DNA of 64,000 nt from Citrobacter sp. FP75. GTDB taxonomy: Bacteria > Pseudomonadota > Gammaproteobacteria > Enterobacterales > Enterobacteriaceae. The stretch lies in contig NZ_JAFDOE010000003.1 in the NCBI RefSeq assembly GCF_018342065.1, positions 310,001-374,000 on the forward strand, given 5' to 3'. The notes beneath the pieces were generated by a model. The model did not search any database, had not been told where the DNA came from, and saw only the letters and a list, made by a program, of their open reading frames with translations. Both the position numbers and the translations under genes were made by a program. Below are positions 20,847-30,459 of the stretch, piece by piece; within the stretch, counting starts at the first letter, position 1, and the number at the start of each line of letters is the position of its first letter.

Positions 20847-20863
20847 GTTAATTTATCCTTAAG
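20847..20863 (-). promoter_or_regulatory. PmrA box of the arn operon
   Basis: On the minus strand CTTAAG, five bases, then ATTAAC. Two TTAA-type half-sites at 11-base spacing fit the PmrA consensus, about 100 bases before the arnB ATG. A further CTTAA lies just upstream. PmrA control of arnB is well known in Salmonella and E. coli. Confidence 0.7.
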
Positions 20864-21027
20864 AGTTTAAGGTTCGGGGTATAAAAATAAAGGCAGGGGG
20901 AGGTGATTTATTTGTTTGAATATAAAGTATTTTTAGTCGTCATGGCGGTATTGGTCTCTGTTGCTGAATGCTGAGAACAATACCGCTATTGTGAACATTG
21001 TTTATATTACGTTTAAACTCGTGGGGC

Positions 21028-21453
21028 TTACAGTAACCCTTTCAAGGTTAACGTTTTACGCGTGGCGATGTTTAAGTCGTACTGGGCGAGATCCTGCGGC
21101 TTAACCCAGGCGAAATCCTGGAACTCTTCGTTAATCTTCACCTCGCGATTGGCTGAAACACAATCGAAGATAAGATAAATCATGTAGATCTCTTCCTGAC
21201 GACCATCAGCATAGGTTTTGGTGCGGATATCGTCGCTGAAGGTCCACGGGGTAATCTCTGTGAGCTCAAGTTGCTCGCCCAGCTCTTCGCGCACTTCCCG
21301 ACGTAAGGCCTCTTCGATGCGTTCACCCTGTTCAACGCCGCCGCCAGAAAGCGCCCACTGACCGGGGAATACACCGCGATCGTCGGCCATTTTGCACAAT
21401 AAATAACAACCATCGTTCTGAATTAATGGGCAAACAATAGTCCTTTGACGCAC
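21028..21453 (-). CDS. nudI: Nucleoside triphosphatase NudI (Nudix family)
   Basis: A 141-residue Nudix hydrolase; the E. coli protein prefers pyrimidine deoxynucleoside triphosphates. The Nudix box runs from about residue 38 (GGGVEQGE) to 60 (REVREELGE), with the metal-binding glutamates in place. The start is GTG at 21453, with AAGGAATG upstream. It lies upstream of arnB on the same strand with 280 bases between, where E. coli and Salmonella have ais (pmrG); no ais frame is seen here. Confidence 0.95.
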   Translation of the reverse strand: MRQRTIVCPLIQNDGCYLLCKMADDRGVFPGQWALSGGGVEQGERIEEALRREVREELGEQLELTEITPWTFSDDIRTKTYADGRQEEIYMIYLIFDCVSANREVKINEEFQDFAWVKPQDLAQYDLNIATRKTLTLKGLL

Positions 21454-21681
21454 GACGACATTCCTTAAGCAGAGAGGTGATAGATAAAGAATACGGGAGC
21501 CAGGGGGAAGGTGAAAGTGATCATTATCAATTCAGCCGTGACTTCCCAAAAACTCGTTGGTTAGTATTTAGTTACAATATGTTATTGCATCGCTTTTTTA
21601 GCTCATTGATTCCTCGCCACCAGGCAGTACAATCCAGCGGTTTTGGGGCTATGTTTTGATTCTTGCTGGAAAGGATAGAAA

Positions 21682-22224
21682 ATGAAAAAAAGTTTAATGT
21701 TGGGTTTTGCCGGAATGCTGTTTGTTTCCGCGTCGGCGAGCGCAATTAGCATTAGTGGCCAGGCGGGAGAAGATTACACCAATCTTGGATTCGGCATGGG
21801 CACGGAGACCACGGGTCTGGCGGTCAGCGGTAACTGGATGCATAACGATGACGACGGCGATGTTGCCGGGCTGGGCCTTGGCCTGAACATCCCGTTGGGT
21901 CCTCTGCTGGCCACCGTTGGCGGTAAAGGCGTTTATACCAACCCAAACGACGGTGATGAAGGTTACGCGGCGGCGGTTGGCGGTGGTTTACAGTGGCCAA
22001 TTGGTGACAGCTTCCGTCTGTTTGGTGAGTACTACTACTCTCCGGATTCGCTTTCCAGCGGTATTGATAGCTACGAAGAAGCCAATGCTGGCGCGCGTCT
22101 GACCATTATTCGCCCATTGAGCATCGAAGCCGGTTATCGCTACCTGAACCTGGCGGGTAAAGATGGCAACCGTGACAACGCGGTTGCTGACGGCCCGTAC
22201 GTTGGGGTTAACGCCAGTTTCTGA
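21682..22224 (+). CDS. yfaZ: YfaZ family outer-membrane protein
   Basis: A 180-residue exported protein. A signal peptide is clear (MKKSLMLGFAGMLFVSASASA, cleavage expected after ASA near residue 21). The mature part has alternating strand-like segments (GLAVSGNWMHND, GLGLGLNIPLG, FRLFGEYYYSP) and ends in Phe (VGVNASF), as beta-barrel proteins do. Relatives are called outer-membrane or porin-like proteins, but no function has been established that I know of. AAAGGATAGAAA precedes the ATG. The 228 bases between nudI and this gene hold its promoter. Confidence 0.9.
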   Translation: MKKSLMLGFAGMLFVSASASAISISGQAGEDYTNLGFGMGTETTGLAVSGNWMHNDDDGDVAGLGLGLNIPLGPLLATVGGKGVYTNPNDGDEGYAAAVGGGLQWPIGDSFRLFGEYYYSPDSLSSGIDSYEEANAGARLTIIRPLSIEAGYRYLNLAGKDGNRDNAVADGPYVGVNASF

Positions 22225-22338
22225 TGTCCCTGGCGCGGCGTTCAGCCGCGCCTGTTTTTACGTCCCACTCCTTTTCCTTCCTCCATGTTCCCCCTCCGTT
22301 GCGTTATAGTGTTTTGATTGCATAAGCAGGAGAACACA

Positions 22339-23535
22339 ATGTTAAACGTGGAGATGCTATCCACCGGGGATGAAGTGTTGCACGGCCAGATCGTCGACAC
22401 CAACGCCGCCTGGCTGGCTGATTTTTTCTTTAATCAGGGATTACCGTTAACCCGCCGCAATACGGTGGGCGACAATCTTGACGATCTGGTCGCTATTTTG
22501 CGCGAACGCAGCGAACATGCCGATATATTGATTGTTAATGGTGGCTTAGGGCCAACCAGCGATGATTTAAGCGCGCTGGCGGCGGCAACGGCAAAAGGTG
22601 AAGGGCTGGTGCTGCATGACGCCTGGCTGGCTCAAATGGAGCATTATTTTCGCGAGCGTGGGCGCGTGATGGCACCGAGCAACCGCAAGCAGGCTGAATT
22701 ACCTGCCAGCGCGGAGTTTATTAATAATCCCGTCGGGACCGCCTGCGGATTCGCCATTACGCTCAACCGCTGCCTGATGTTCTTTACGCCGGGCGTGCCG
22801 TCAGAATTTAAAGTGATGGTTGAACATGAGATCCTGCCGCGCCTGCGGGAGCGTTTCTCCCTCTCTCAGCCCCCGCTATGCCTGCGATTAACCACTTTTG
22901 GTCGTTCTGAAAGTGAGCTTGCGCAAAGCCTGGATCCGCTGCCCTTACCGCCAGGGGTGACGATGGGGTATCGCTCGTCTATGCCGATTATCGAGCTGAA
23001 GCTAACCGGGCCGGATTCCCAACGTGAAGCGATGCTGGCGCTCTGGCCGGAGGTTAAACGGGTTGCCGGGCAGAATATGATATTTGAAGGTACGGAAGGG
23101 CTTCCTGCACAAATTGCACGTACTTTGCAGTCGCGGCAGTTCAGCCTGACGCTGAGCGAGCAGTTTACTGCGGGCCTGGTAGCGCTCCAGCTTTCCCGCG
23201 CTAACGCCCCGCTGTTGGCCAGTGAAGTGGTGCCTTCTCAGGAAGAAACGCTGGCGCAAACGGCGCACTGGATAACTGAGCGACGCGGCAACCATTACGC
23301 GGAGCTGGCGCTGGCGGTATCGGGTTTCGAAAACGAACATATTAACTTTGCGCTGGCAACACCCGGAGGTACGCACGCGTTGCGTGTGCGACTTAGCGCT
23401 AATCGTTACAGCTTGCCGGTGCGTCAGGAAGTCTGCGCGATGATGGCGCTGAACATGTTGCGTCGTTGGCTTCATGGCCAGGATATTGCCAGCGAGCATG
23501 GCTGGATCGACGTGGTTGAATCGTTGACGGTGTAG
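22339..23535 (+). CDS. yfaY: CinA-like protein YfaY, C-terminal domain degenerate
   Basis: A 398-residue CinA-family protein. The N-terminal molybdopterin-binding-like domain (1-170) has the motifs LSTGDEVLHGQIVDTN and NGGLGPTSDDL. The C-terminal domain aligns with the PncC nicotinamide mononucleotide deamidase fold. The catalytic motif, normally AESCTGG, reads SEQFTAG at 273-279 here, so the active Ser and Cys positions are lost. The N-terminal domain of related proteins has ADP-ribose or CoA pyrophosphatase activity. The ATG at 22339 follows GCAGGAGAACACA; seven upstream codons are open but not used. Function is uncertain. Confidence 0.9.
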   Translation: MLNVEMLSTGDEVLHGQIVDTNAAWLADFFFNQGLPLTRRNTVGDNLDDLVAILRERSEHADILIVNGGLGPTSDDLSALAAATAKGEGLVLHDAWLAQMEHYFRERGRVMAPSNRKQAELPASAEFINNPVGTACGFAITLNRCLMFFTPGVPSEFKVMVEHEILPRLRERFSLSQPPLCLRLTTFGRSESELAQSLDPLPLPPGVTMGYRSSMPIIELKLTGPDSQREAMLALWPEVKRVAGQNMIFEGTEGLPAQIARTLQSRQFSLTLSEQFTAGLVALQLSRANAPLLASEVVPSQEETLAQTAHWITERRGNHYAELALAVSGFENEHINFALATPGGTHALRVRLSANRYSLPVRQEVCAMMALNMLRRWLHGQDIASEHGWIDVVESLTV

Positions 23536-23541
23536 CATTTA

Positions 23542-23567
23542 ACGGGAAGGCGTCCCCGCCTTCCCGT
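23542..23567 (+). terminator. Hairpin after yfaY, probable terminator
   Basis: Perfect 11-base arms ACGGGAAGGCG and CGCCTTCCCGT with a 4-base loop, 6 bases past the yfaY stop. There is no T run after it, so termination would be weak or the hairpin may stabilise the 3' end. Confidence 0.55.
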
Positions 23568-23634
23568 CATCAGTCCATCCTGTTGTACTCCTTGCGAAAA
23601 TATCAGTGACTTATTTCACAATTCTCTCCGTTAT

Positions 23635-23655
23635 TTCTCCAGTACGCTGGAAGAA
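23635..23655. promoter_or_regulatory. Palindrome upstream of rhmR, possible distal operator
   Basis: The near-perfect inverted repeat TTC-T-CCAG-TACG-CTGG-A-AGAA lies about 90 bases before rhmR. It shares the CCAGTA core with the cluster at 23707-23746 and resembles the TTCCA/TGGAA half-sites known for IclR-type regulators. Confidence 0.5.
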
Positions 23656-23706
23656 CAGAGGGATTTGACGCACTTCACAATTTTGCCCACGTTGACCGAC
23701 CACACT

Positions 23707-23746
23707 GATTCCAGTATCTCAGACTGGAGTCCAGTATGTTGGAATC
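23707..23746. promoter_or_regulatory. Palindrome cluster over the rhmR start, likely operator
   Basis: GATTCCA at 23707 pairs with TGGAATC at 23740, and between them the perfect palindrome ACTGGA-G-TCCAGT (23723-23735) covers the ribosome-binding GGAG and ends at the rhmR ATG. CCAGTAT occurs twice. An IclR-family repressor binding here would control its own gene and the rhm operon. Confidence 0.55.
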
Positions 23747-24518
23747 AAGTAAAGTTCCTGCGCTCACCAGAGCGATCGACATTCTCAATCTTATTGCGCG
23801 TATCGGACCCTGCAGCGCCGCGACGATCATCGACACGTTGAGGATCCCCAAAAGCACCGCCTATCTGCTGCTTAATGAGCTGAAGCGCCAACGCTTTATC
23901 AGCCTTGATCACCAGGAAAACTACTGCCTGTGGACCAAGCTGGTGGAACTGTCCGGGCATGCGCTGAGCAAGATGGATTTGCGCGAGCTGGCGCGCCCGC
24001 GTCTGACGCAACTAATGGATGAGACTGGATTGCTCTGCCATCTGGGGATCATCGACCATGAAAGCGCTTATTACATTCTGAAAGTGGAATCGTCTTCCAC
24101 CATCAGCGTGCGTTCGCACGAAGGTAAAAGTCTCTCACTCTATCGTTCAGGTATTGGCAAATGCCTGCTGGCCTGGCAACCCGCCGTTGTACGTAACACC
24201 ATTATTGGGCAGTTGGTGTGGGAGCAGGCAACGCCGACCACCATCACCAACCCGCAACGATTAAATGACGAGCTGGAACGTATTCGTCAACGCGGATGGA
24301 GTTTTGACAATGGCGAAGATTATCCGGATGTCCGCTGCGTCGCGGCCCCCGTGTTTAACGCCAGTAATGCGCTGACCGCAGCGATCTCGGTGGTCGGCAC
24401 CCGTCTACAGATTAACGAAGAGAACCGTGACTACCTGGCCGGGAAAGCCATTGCCTGCGCCAAAGATATTTCACGCCTGTTGGGATGGAAAAGTCCCTTC
24501 GACTCACTCGCATCATAA
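23736..24518 (+). CDS. rhmR: IclR-family regulator of rhamnonate catabolism RhmR
   Basis: A 260-residue transcription factor (YfaX in E. coli) with an N-terminal winged helix (about 8-75, including [20 protein letters not shown] as the recognition helix region) and a C-terminal IclR effector domain (about 85-255) with [18 protein letters not shown] and AAISVVGTR. It is the first gene of the rhm cluster; rhmD starts 13 bases after its stop, so it is probably in the same transcript. Palindromes over its start suggest self-control. The inducer is likely a sugar acid of the pathway; that is inferred from context. Confidence 0.93.
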   Translation: MLESSKVPALTRAIDILNLIARIGPCSAATIIDTLRIPKSTAYLLLNELKRQRFISLDHQENYCLWTKLVELSGHALSKMDLRELARPRLTQLMDETGLLCHLGIIDHESAYYILKVESSSTISVRSHEGKSLSLYRSGIGKCLLAWQPAVVRNTIIGQLVWEQATPTTITNPQRLNDELERIRQRGWSFDNGEDYPDVRCVAAPVFNASNALTAAISVVGTRLQINEENRDYLAGKAIACAKDISRLLGWKSPFDSLAS

Positions 24519-24531
24519 AAAGGAGAACATC

Positions 24532-25737
24532 ATGACCCTACCAAAAATTAAACATATTCGAGCCTGGTTTACCGGTGGTGCTACGGCAGAGAAGGGCGCA
24601 GGCGGCGGCGATTATCACGATCAGGGGGCTAACCACTGGATTGACGACCATATCGCCACGCCGATGAGCAAATACCGCGAGTACGAACAGTCGCGCCAGT
24701 CTTTCGGCATCAACGTGCTAGGGACGCTGATTGTCGAAGTGGAAGCCGAAAACGGCCAGACCGGTTTTGCCGTTTCCACGGCAGGAGAGATGGGATGCTT
24801 CATTGTTGAAAAACATCTCAATCGCTTTATTGAAGGCAAATGCGTGAGCGACATTAAACTCATTCACGATCAAATGCTCAATGCGACAATGTACTACTCC
24901 GGCTCTGGTGGTCTGGTGATGAACACTATCTCCTGCGTGGATCTCGCGCTGTGGGATCTGTTCGGTAAGGTGGTGGGGTTGCCGGTTTACAAGCTACTGG
25001 GCGGCGCGGTACGTGATGAGATCCAGTTTTACGCAACCGGCGCGCGTCCGGATCTGGCGAAAAATATGGGTTTTATCGGTGGTAAAATGCCGACCCACTG
25101 GGGACCACATGATGGTGACGAGGGGATCCGCAAAGATGCGGCAATGGTGGCCGAGATGCGCGAGAAATGTGGGCCGGATTTCTGGCTGATGCTCGACTGC
25201 TGGATGAGCCAGGATGTGAACTATGCCACCAAACTGGCCCACGCCTGCGCGCCGCATAATCTGAAGTGGATCGAGGAGTGTCTGCCGCCGCAGCAGTATG
25301 AAGGCTATCGCGAACTGAAACGTAACGCCCCGGCGGGCATGATGGTCACCAGCGGTGAACATCACGGAACGTTGCAGTCTTTCCGCACGCTCGCAGAAAC
25401 CGGCATCGATATCATGCAGCCGGATGTGGGCTGGTGCGGCGGGTTAACCACGCTGGTGGAAATTGCCGCCATTGCTAAATCACGCGGGCAGCTGGTGGTG
25501 CCGCATGGTTCCTCCGTTTATTCCCACCATGCGGTGATCACCTTCACCAATACCCCGTTCAGCGAATTCCTGATGACCAGCCCGGACTGTTCAACAATGC
25601 GCCCGCAGTTTGACCCTATCCTGGTGGATGAACCGGTTCCGGTAAATGGACGTATTCATAAGTCGGTGCTGGATAAACCCGGATTTGGCGTTGAGCTTAA
25701 CCGCGATTGCAATCTGAAGCGCCCTTATAGCCACTAA
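24532..25737 (+). CDS. rhmD: L-rhamnonate dehydratase RhmD
   Basis: Enolase-superfamily enzyme of 401 residues (mandelate racemase-like group) that dehydrates L-rhamnonate to 2-keto-3-deoxy-L-rhamnonate. Near the N-terminus are the long loop [16 protein letters not shown] and its conserved histidine. The barrel holds the metal ligands MLDCWMSQ (Asp), WIEECLPP (Glu) and TSGEHHG (Glu followed by the catalytic His), then [10 protein letters not shown]. The ATG at 24532 is preceded by AAAAAGGAGAACATC, an excellent ribosome site. A longer open frame overlaps rhmR and is not used. Confidence 0.97.
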   Translation: MTLPKIKHIRAWFTGGATAEKGAGGGDYHDQGANHWIDDHIATPMSKYREYEQSRQSFGINVLGTLIVEVEAENGQTGFAVSTAGEMGCFIVEKHLNRFIEGKCVSDIKLIHDQMLNATMYYSGSGGLVMNTISCVDLALWDLFGKVVGLPVYKLLGGAVRDEIQFYATGARPDLAKNMGFIGGKMPTHWGPHDGDEGIRKDAAMVAEMREKCGPDFWLMLDCWMSQDVNYATKLAHACAPHNLKWIEECLPPQQYEGYRELKRNAPAGMMVTSGEHHGTLQSFRTLAETGIDIMQPDVGWCGGLTTLVEIAAIAKSRGQLVVPHGSSVYSHHAVITFTNTPFSEFLMTSPDCSTMRPQFDPILVDEPVPVNGRIHKSVLDKPGFGVELNRDCNLKRPYSH

Positions 25738-25746
25738 ATCACCTGT

Positions 25747-25770
25747 GCGTTGTTGCTGACACGACAACGC
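25747..25770 (+). other. Hairpin between rhmD and rhmT
   Basis: Arms GCGTTGT and ACAACGC enclose a 10-base loop in the 57-base gap between rhmD and rhmT. It has no T run and lies inside an operon, so it may protect the upstream transcript or reduce read-through; this is inference. Confidence 0.45.
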
Positions 25771-25794
25771 CCTCATTTTATTGAGGATCTTTCT

Positions 25795-27084
25795 ATGAGT
25801 ATCACTTTACTTGACGGTGTAGTGAAGAAAAACCGTGCCCGCTTAATTCCGTTTATGCTGGCGCTGTACGTGCTGGCGTTTCTGGATCGTTCAAACATTG
25901 GGTTTGCCAAAGAGACCTATCAAATTGACACCGGGCTGAGCAATGAAGCTTATGCGCTGGGCGCGGGGATTTTCTTCGTGGTTTACGCCTTTCTGGGCGT
26001 GCCCGCGAATCTGCTGATGCGTAAATTTGGCGCCAGAACCTGGATTGGCACCACCACGTTGCTGTGGGGATTTTTGTCTGCGGCAATGGCGTGGGCAGAT
26101 ACGGAGGCGAAATTCCTGATTATCCGTACCCTCCTTGGCGCGGCAGAGGCGGGGTTCTTCCCCGGGATGATTTACCTGACCTCGCAATGGTTCCCGCAGC
26201 GCAACCGCGCCAGCATCATGGGGCTGTTCTATATGGGAGCGCCATTGGCATTAACTCTGGGATCGCCGCTGTCAGGTGCGCTGCTGGAAATGCACGGTTT
26301 TATGGGGCATCCGGGGTGGTTCTGGATGTTCGTTATTGAAGGTTTACTGGCGGTAGGTGCGGGCGTTTTCACTTTCTTCTGGCTTGATGATACCCCACAG
26401 CAGGCGCGTTTCCTGAACGCTGAGGAAAAGTCCGTGCTCATTAGCCAACTGGCGAGCGAAGAAGAAAAAAAGGCCACATCACGTCTCTCGGATGCGCTGC
26501 GTAATGGGCGCGTTTGGCAGCTGGCGCTTATCTATCTGACGATTCAGGTTGCGGTGTATGGCCTGATTTTCTTTCTGCCCACGCAAGTTGCCGCGCTGTT
26601 GGGAACGAAAGTCGGCTTCACGGCTTCGGTGGTCACCGCCATTCCGTGGGTTGTCGCATTGTTTGGCACCTGGCTGATTCCCCGCTACTCCGACCGGACC
26701 GGCGAGCGGCGTAATGTCGCCGCACTGACATTGTTGGCGGCAGGGATCGGTGTTGGTGTCTCGGGTTTGGTTTCTCCGGTACTGGCTATTCTGGCTTTAT
26801 GCGTTGCTGCGGCGGGCTTTATCGCAGTACAGCCCGTGTTCTGGACGATGCCAACACAACTGCTTTCTGGCACTGCGCTGGCAGCCGGTATTGGTTTTGT
26901 GAACTTGTTTGGCGCGGTGGGTGGGTTCCTTGCACCAATATTGCGGGTTAAAGCAGAAACGTTTTTTGCCAGTGACGCTGCTGGGCTGCTGACCCTGGCG
27001 GGAGTGGCGATTATAGGTTCACTGATTATCTTCACTTTGCGCGTGAACCGTCCTTCCTCGCAAGTGGGCGCTGCGCATCATTAA
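25795..27084 (+). CDS. rhmT: Putative L-rhamnonate transporter RhmT (MFS)
   Basis: Major facilitator protein of 429 residues in the anion:cation symporter (ACS) group that contains sugar-acid transporters. About 12 helices are visible. [11 protein letters not shown] in helix 1 and the [23 protein letters not shown] segment in the first half are group signatures. Context between the dehydratase and aldolase genes makes rhamnonate the likely substrate, though this has not been shown by sequence alone. The ATG at 25795 follows TGAGGATCTTTCT; upstream codons in the same frame are not supported. Confidence 0.93.
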   Translation: MSITLLDGVVKKNRARLIPFMLALYVLAFLDRSNIGFAKETYQIDTGLSNEAYALGAGIFFVVYAFLGVPANLLMRKFGARTWIGTTTLLWGFLSAAMAWADTEAKFLIIRTLLGAAEAGFFPGMIYLTSQWFPQRNRASIMGLFYMGAPLALTLGSPLSGALLEMHGFMGHPGWFWMFVIEGLLAVGAGVFTFFWLDDTPQQARFLNAEEKSVLISQLASEEEKKATSRLSDALRNGRVWQLALIYLTIQVAVYGLIFFLPTQVAALLGTKVGFTASVVTAIPWVVALFGTWLIPRYSDRTGERRNVAALTLLAAGIGVGVSGLVSPVLAILALCVAAAGFIAVQPVFWTMPTQLLSGTALAAGIGFVNLFGAVGGFLAPILRVKAETFFASDAAGLLTLAGVAIIGSLIIFTLRVNRPSSQVGAAHH

Positions 27085-27109
27085 TCTTATCTACGTTGTA
27101 AGGATCGTT

Positions 27110-27913
27110 ATGAACGCATTGTTAGCAAACCCCTTCAAAGAAGGATTACGTAAAGGGGAAGTACAGATTGGCCTGTGGCTCAGTTCAACCACTTCCTATA
27201 TGGCTGAGATTGCCGCGACGTCGGGTTATGACTGGTTGCTGATTGACGGTGAGCATGCGCCGAATACGGTGCAGGATCTCTATCACCAGCTACAGGCAAT
27301 CGCCCCTTACGCTAGCCAACCGGTGATCCGTCCGATTGAAGGCAGTAAAGCGTTGATCAAACAGGTGCTGGATATTGGCGCACAAACGCTGCTGATCCCA
27401 ATGGTCGACAGCGCTGAGCAGGCGCGTCAGGTGGTCTCTGCTACCCGTTATCCTCCGCTCGGCGAGCGCGGTGTCGGGGCGAGCGTGGCGCGAGCGGCGC
27501 GCTGGGGGCGAATAGAGAATTATATGGCGCAGGCCAATGAGTCGCTCTGTTTGTTAGTGCAGGTTGAAAGTCGGACAGCGCTGGACAATCTGGACGAAAT
27601 TTTAGATGTGGAGGGCATTGACGGCGTGTTTATTGGCCCTGCGGATCTCTCAGCATCACTGGGATATCCTGATAATGCCGGGCATCCTGATGTTCAGCGG
27701 AGCATTGAGGACAGCATTCGCCGCATCCGCGCGGCGGGCAAAGCCGCAGGTTTTCTCGCCGTCGATCCGGCAATGGCGCAAAAGTGTCTGCAGTGGGGCG
27801 CGAATTTTGTGGCCGTGGGGGTCGATACAATGCTCTACAGTGATGCGCTGGATCGTCGGTTAGCAATGTTTAAATCTGATAAGGCAGCACAAAAGCTGAA
27901 AAGCAGTTATTGA
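27110..27913 (+). CDS. rhmA: 2-keto-3-deoxy-L-rhamnonate aldolase RhmA
   Basis: Class II, metal-dependent aldolase of 267 residues (HpcH/HpaI family) that splits 2-keto-3-deoxy-L-rhamnonate into pyruvate and lactaldehyde. The catalytic His49 is in LIDGEHAPN. The metal-binding glutamate is in VQVES and the aspartate in [11 protein letters not shown]. Its length equals the E. coli protein. It is the last gene of the rhm operon and ends just before two REP units. Confidence 0.97.
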   Translation: MNALLANPFKEGLRKGEVQIGLWLSSTTSYMAEIAATSGYDWLLIDGEHAPNTVQDLYHQLQAIAPYASQPVIRPIEGSKALIKQVLDIGAQTLLIPMVDSAEQARQVVSATRYPPLGERGVGASVARAARWGRIENYMAQANESLCLLVQVESRTALDNLDEILDVEGIDGVFIGPADLSASLGYPDNAGHPDVQRSIEDSIRRIRAAGKAAGFLAVDPAMAQKCLQWGANFVAVGVDTMLYSDALDRRLAMFKSDKAAQKLKSSY

Positions 27914-27922
27914 TATTGAATT

Positions 27923-27952
27923 GCCCGATGGTGGTAGGCTATCGGGCCAGGC
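27923..27952. repeat. REP element 1 after rhmA
   Basis: Arms GCCCGAT and ATCGGGC with inner GGTGGTAGGCT and trailing CAGGC fit the REP pattern. It is one of a pair between the converging rhmA and glpC genes. Confidence 0.75.
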
Positions 27953-27978
27953 TTCCCGATGTAAACTCCAGGAGATTA

Positions 27979-28006
27979 TGCCCGGTAAGCATGGCGCTAC
28001 CGGGCA
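27979..28006. repeat. REP element 2 after rhmA
   Basis: Arms TGCCCGGTA and TACCGGGCA enclose AGCATGGCGC. It lies 26 bases from the first unit, forming a small BIME-like pair, and ends 6 bases before the glpC stop. Confidence 0.75.
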
Positions 28007-28012
28007 AAAGAG

Positions 28013-29203
28013 TTAACCCAATGCTTTGGCAAGCAGGGTGATAGGATGTTCACAGCGCTTGCTCGTTGACATCTCAATCTGCCATTTACAGGTCTCGCAG
28101 TCGGTGACGACGATATCAGCACCACTTTCTTCAATCTGGCGGAACAGCGGGGCGCCAATAGACTGCGATGTGGGATAGTTTTCCTTTTTGAAGCCGTAAG
28201 TTCCGGCGATGCCGCAGCACTGAGAGTCCAGCACCGTCAGCTCCAGCCCAGGAATTTGACGCAGCAGCTCCAGGGTGTAGAGCGTCCAACCCATTTTTTC
28301 CATATGGCACGGCGTGTGATAAACCACTTTTAACGGCAGTGTTTTCAGCGGCAGCGTTTTCCCTTCATCCAGTTTGCGCCACAGCCAGCGGGTCGCCAGC
28401 TCAATATGTTCACGCAGGCCTGCGTTATCGACATCCAGCACTTCCGGATATTCATCGCGTAGCGCAAAAGTACAGGTTGAAGAGGTGGCGATCACCGGAA
28501 TACCTTTACCGTCTATCGCTTCTCTGAGTGAAGCCACGTTGCTGACCGCCTGCTTACGCGCTTTATCGGTAAAACCGTTGGCGATCAGCGGCACGCCGCA
28601 GCACTTCTCTTTACTCAGCAACTGTACGCCGGTCCCCATCGCGTTCAGCACTTTAATCAGGTCTTTGCCCAGCTGCGGATGGTTGTAGTTCACAAAGCAG
28701 CCGTGAAAAAAAGCGACCTGATCCTGATACTGTGCCTGCTGCGCGGCAACGCTGCGATACCAGCGACGGAAGGTGCCAAAGGAGTATTTTGGCAGCGTCC
28801 GGCGATGATCGATTTTTAATGCGTAATCCAGCAACTGACGTACCGGTTTTAGCGAGGTGGCGGTATTGACTATCGGCGCGAACGGTGTGGAAACGCTGCC
28901 CATCAAATCAGTATGGCTTAAGACAAAGTTACGTATCGATGGACGCGTGGTGTCATATTTGGCGCGCGCGCGCTGGATGATATCGCCAATTTTCACATCT
29001 GACGGACAGGCCACTTCGCAGCGCTTGCAGTTGATGCAGTATTTGAGTGCGTCGTCATAAAGCGCACCATCTTTCAGGCGCAGGCGTTCACCGTCTGGGC
29101 CGGCCTGTTTAGGGCCAGGGTAGCTCGGATTTACGCGGCTTACCGGACATGCCGTGGTGCACACCGTGCATTTGATACAACTTTCAAAACGTGTGTCGCT
29201 CAT
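28013..29203 (-). CDS. glpC: Anaerobic glycerol-3-phosphate dehydrogenase subunit C
   Basis: Membrane-associated iron-sulfur subunit (396 residues) that passes electrons from GlpAB to menaquinone. Two 4Fe-4S ferredoxin motifs are seen near the N-terminus: [12 protein letters not shown] and [13 protein letters not shown]. The C-terminal half has two CCG domains ([13 protein letters not shown]...CCGVPL and TPCHMEKMG...CCGIAGTYG). The ATG at 29203 overlaps the glpB stop as ATGA; the open frame upstream of it lies inside glpB. It is the last gene of glpACB. Confidence 0.97.
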   Translation of the reverse strand: MSDTRFESCIKCTVCTTACPVSRVNPSYPGPKQAGPDGERLRLKDGALYDDALKYCINCKRCEVACPSDVKIGDIIQRARAKYDTTRPSIRNFVLSHTDLMGSVSTPFAPIVNTATSLKPVRQLLDYALKIDHRRTLPKYSFGTFRRWYRSVAAQQAQYQDQVAFFHGCFVNYNHPQLGKDLIKVLNAMGTGVQLLSKEKCCGVPLIANGFTDKARKQAVSNVASLREAIDGKGIPVIATSSTCTFALRDEYPEVLDVDNAGLREHIELATRWLWRKLDEGKTLPLKTLPLKVVYHTPCHMEKMGWTLYTLELLRQIPGLELTVLDSQCCGIAGTYGFKKENYPTSQSIGAPLFRQIEESGADIVVTDCETCKWQIEMSTSKRCEHPITLLAKALG

Positions 29204-30459
29204 TGCTGGCCTCCTGCACGTTTCGCAATATGATGTGCGGCGTGTAAGGCGCTCACTGCGCACACGCCGCCTCCGCAACCCTGGGCGATAGGATCAAAAC
29301 CGCCAAGTACCGATCCGACGGCATACAGGTTCTCTACCGTTTTTCCCGCAAGCGATGGGCGCAGAGCGTCATCGGTGGTCACGCCAAACTGTTGCCACGG
29401 CTGTGGATCGAAGACGTCGCGCTGATACCACTGTGCGCGGGTTTCTGTTTGCATGACATCCAGGCCAAGGATCGGCTCGTAAACGGCTTCGCGCGTGGCC
29501 ACCAGGCCGCTACTGAAGAAACTGCCGCTGGCGAGCACAGCAAAGCGTGGACGCAGTGGAATATCAGCATGATTGCGGGTCCAGACTTCGCTCACCACGC
29601 CGTCCTGACAGGTGATTTTTTTCACTTCATCCCCCGGCATCCAGATGCCGCCCTGGCGCACAAACTGGCGTTGCAATTGATTGTGCAAGCGCATGCCCAG
29701 AACGGAAGGCGGTAAGGTCGGTAACAGCATCAGCGAGCAGGGCAGACGTTCGTTGAGCCACTGCCAGAGCCGGGAATCGGCGAGGCCGAAGCAGGCTGGC
29801 ATCACTATCATGTCGCAGGTTTTGGCTATCGGCAGCAGTGCGTCATAGAGCAGTGGCCATTTATCTTCGTTATCCAGCAGACGTGCGATGTTAACGGCGC
29901 GAAACTCGGTGGGATTATCACGCAGGACATCCAGTTCTGGCAGGTCGATTTCTGCCGTCTCGACGCTGAGATTGCGTTGACGCAGTGAGGCTGCGGCGAG
30001 GTGCGCCTGAAAATCCAGTAGCCCGCTGATGCCCACCACGCAGATACGCTTGGCAGACAGCGGCCAGACAGGGACTTCCGGCGAACTGAGCCAGGTTGAA
30101 CGCAAGGTGCCCAGCGGCGTCACGCGTTGATGCCCTTGATGAACCTCGCCCTGCAATTGGGCACCAGATTCTTTCAGCAGGTTTTGCGCCTGCTGCGCCA
30201 GCGATAATACGTTTTGCGTGCCGATGAGGCTATAAGGATGCAAAGGAGCCTGAGTGCGCAGCGCGTTCAAACCTGCCTCAATATCGCTCACTGTCTGCCC
30301 GTCCGGCAGCGTGCTGAGTAAATCCAGCGAGCCGGAGGAAAAATGCAGTGCGCTTTGGCCGCGGGTAACAATCGTGCAGCGCAATCCACTTTTTTGCAGT
30401 TGCAAACCGCACAGCAGTCCGGCGAGGCCGCCGCCGATAATGACGGTATCAAATTTCAT
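29200..30459 (-). CDS. glpB: Anaerobic glycerol-3-phosphate dehydrogenase subunit B
   Basis: Flavoprotein subunit of 419 residues, the E. coli length. The N-terminal dinucleotide fold reads [20 protein letters not shown], starting at residue 3. The C-terminus has [17 protein letters not shown], where the flavin is held. The ATG at 30459 overlaps the end of glpA by 11 bases; the longer open frame upstream lies in glpA and is not used. Function is electron transfer within the GlpABC complex. Confidence 0.96.
   Translation of the reverse strand: MKFDTVIIGGGLAGLLCGLQLQKSGLRCTIVTRGQSALHFSSGSLDLLSTLPDGQTVSDIEAGLNALRTQAPLHPYSLIGTQNVLSLAQQAQNLLKESGAQLQGEVHQGHQRVTPLGTLRSTWLSSPEVPVWPLSAKRICVVGISGLLDFQAHLAAASLRQRNLSVETAEIDLPELDVLRDNPTEFRAVNIARLLDNEDKWPLLYDALLPIAKTCDMIVMPACFGLADSRLWQWLNERLPCSLMLLPTLPPSVLGMRLHNQLQRQFVRQGGIWMPGDEVKKITCQDGVVSEVWTRNHADIPLRPRFAVLASGSFFSSGLVATREAVYEPILGLDVMQTETRAQWYQRDVFDPQPWQQFGVTTDDALRPSLAGKTVENLYAVGSVLGGFDPIAQGCGGGVCAVSALHAAHHIAKRAGGQQ

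Noticed and set aside
21512-21531. Fur-like sequence upstream of yfaZ
   Set aside because: The minus strand has GATAATGAT, but only about 13 of 19 consensus positions match and the second half is poor. There is no iron gene nearby.
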